This document shows, in pieces, positions 63,338 through 64,000 of a stretch of 64,000 nucleotides of DNA. The notes beneath the pieces were generated by a model. It worked only from the letters and a program-made list of their open reading frames with translations, made no database searches and had not been told where the DNA came from. The stretch is taken from the NCBI RefSeq assembly GCF_000426845.1, contig NZ_AUGD01000002.1, positions 620,001-684,000 of the forward strand. The letters are read 5' to 3'. This DNA comes from Bradyrhizobium sp. in8p8 (GTDB lineage Bacteria > Pseudomonadota > Alphaproteobacteria > Rhizobiales > Xanthobacteraceae). The position numbers and the translations under genes were made by a program. How positions within the stretch are numbered: position 1 is the stretch's first letter; each line of letters begins with the position of its first letter.

Positions 63338-64000
63338 TCATTCCCTCCGAGTTGATCGGCTTGTTATTGTTGTGCACGGCCATGGCGACCGGTTTGCGCG
63401 AGATGCGGTTGTTGAAGGCGTCGCCTTCTGCGCCTTCCATCAGGCTGCCGAGCGAACGGCCAAGCTCCAGCATCAGCGGGGCGACTTCGGCATGCAGACG
63501 CTGCTCGTCATACATGGCAGCCAAGAGGCCGATCGTGATGACGACGAAGGTCTGGTATTGCGGCGACCAGATCGGCACCGCGAGGCCGTTGATGTGCGGG
63601 CTCCAGAGGCCGCAGGCAACGACATAGCCGCGCTCGCGCAACGACTGCCGGTTGGCCTCGATGCGAGGCCTGAGAATCTTTGCAGCCTCGGGCGCTTCGC
63701 GCTCCATCTCGGCGATGAAGGCATCGCCGACTTCCGGCGACAATGCCGCCGTGTAGGCCGCGCCTGCTGCGGTCGAGGCCATCGCGATGCGGCTGCCGGT
63801 GCCCTCGTGCAAGCCGAGTGCGGAGGGCGAGCGCGCGAACTGGAGATAGACGAGATGGAAGCGATCGGGGACGACGAAGCCGACGGTGCCAGGCAATTGC
63901 TCGGCCACTTCCTGAAGCCGCTGGCGAATCATGCTGCGCAGCTGCGCGCCTTTCATCATCGAGGCGCTCATCGCCACGGCGCTCGGGCCGATGCGATATT
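63267..64000 (-). CDS. IclR family transcriptional regulator (N-terminus cut by window edge)
   Basis: Only the effector half and C-terminus are seen, about 243 residues. The frame enters from the right edge and begins with YRIGPSAVAM, the usual IclR junction after the helix-turn-helix domain. The effector region follows: LPGTVGFVVPDRFHLVYLQ, RIAMASTAAGAAYTAAL, GYVVACGLWSPHINGLAVPI. The C-terminal 23 codons overlap the start of the carboxylase gene by 71 bases. It probably controls that operon; the effector is unknown. Confidence 0.85.
   Translation of the reverse strand, partial: YRIGPSAVAMSASMMKGAQLRSMIRQRLQEVAEQLPGTVGFVVPDRFHLVYLQFARSPSALGLHEGTGSRIAMASTAAGAAYTAALSPEVGDAFIAEMEREAPEAAKILRPRIEANRQSLRERGYVVACGLWSPHINGLAVPIWSPQYQTFVVITIGLLAAMYDEQRLHAEVAPLMLELGRSLGSLMEGAEGDAFNNRISRKPVAMAVHNNNKPINSEGMNELEAGTRRARPARSLRAGDGRR

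Overview
The window is a 64 kb piece of a high-GC alphaproteobacterial chromosome. Codon usage, gene content and short palindromic repeats (arms gtcattgcg/cgcaatgac and gtcattccgg/ccggaatgac) suggest Bradyrhizobium or a close relative in the Nitrobacteraceae. That assignment is an inference; no marker gene was compared. I see no tRNA, rRNA, CRISPR array, phage, insertion sequence or integrase. The content looks like ordinary, dense chromosome with metabolic and regulatory accessory genes.

Layout. 1-10 kb: a truncated serine hydrolase, a Lin0512/GNAT pair, an acetolactate synthase-like enzyme divergent from a MarR-GNAT fusion regulator, an MFS carrier, a TetR plus membrane protein unit with two matching operators, a deviant peptide deformylase, and an SRPBCC/ArsR pair with its own palindrome. 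10-20 kb: a second serine hydrolase, two tandem secreted Ntn-type amidases, a glutaredoxin-CcdA fusion preceded by an FNR/FixK-like box, a cyanide-insensitive bd-type oxidase operon (two subunits plus a 39-residue DUF2474 peptide), and a CPA1-type antiporter. 20-34 kb is mostly core: guaA, a cold-shock gene with a clear terminator, an RsmB-type methyltransferase, MAPEG, metallophosphoesterase, guaB, a DHA2-type exporter, rlmE and Ppx/GppA. 34-42 kb: an orphan CoxL-like molybdopterin subunit, a MaoC-like protein, a tight trio (UPF0178, ABC-F, D-threonine aldolase-like) and a TIGR03862-type flavoprotein.

42-51 kb is a catabolic block on the minus strand: methylmalonate-semialdehyde dehydrogenase, isobutyryl-CoA dehydrogenase, 3-hydroxyisobutyryl-CoA hydrolase, 3-hydroxyisobutyrate dehydrogenase, an acyl-CoA synthetase, a MaoC hydratase and an SDR. 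A divergent LysR regulator faces it. Together these cover most of distal valine degradation. 51-56 kb is a fatty-acid/acyl-CoA region: TetR, PaaI thioesterase, enoyl-CoA hydratase, thiolase and MFS. 56-64 kb holds two small secreted proteins, an FAD-linked oxidase, a GMC oxidoreductase, an acyl-CoA carboxylase beta subunit and an IclR regulator cut by the window end.

Nothing here looks like a large new system such as a defence island, secondary-metabolite cluster or mobile element. The most interesting points are local: a deformylase-like protein lacking two of three metal ligands, the glutaredoxin-CcdA fusion beside the bd-type oxidase, a probably leaderless self-regulated MarR-GNAT gene, several well-formed operators (one with no obvious regulator gene next to it), a repeat that supplies the stop codon of a flavoprotein gene, and a 71-bp overlap between an IclR gene and its neighbour.
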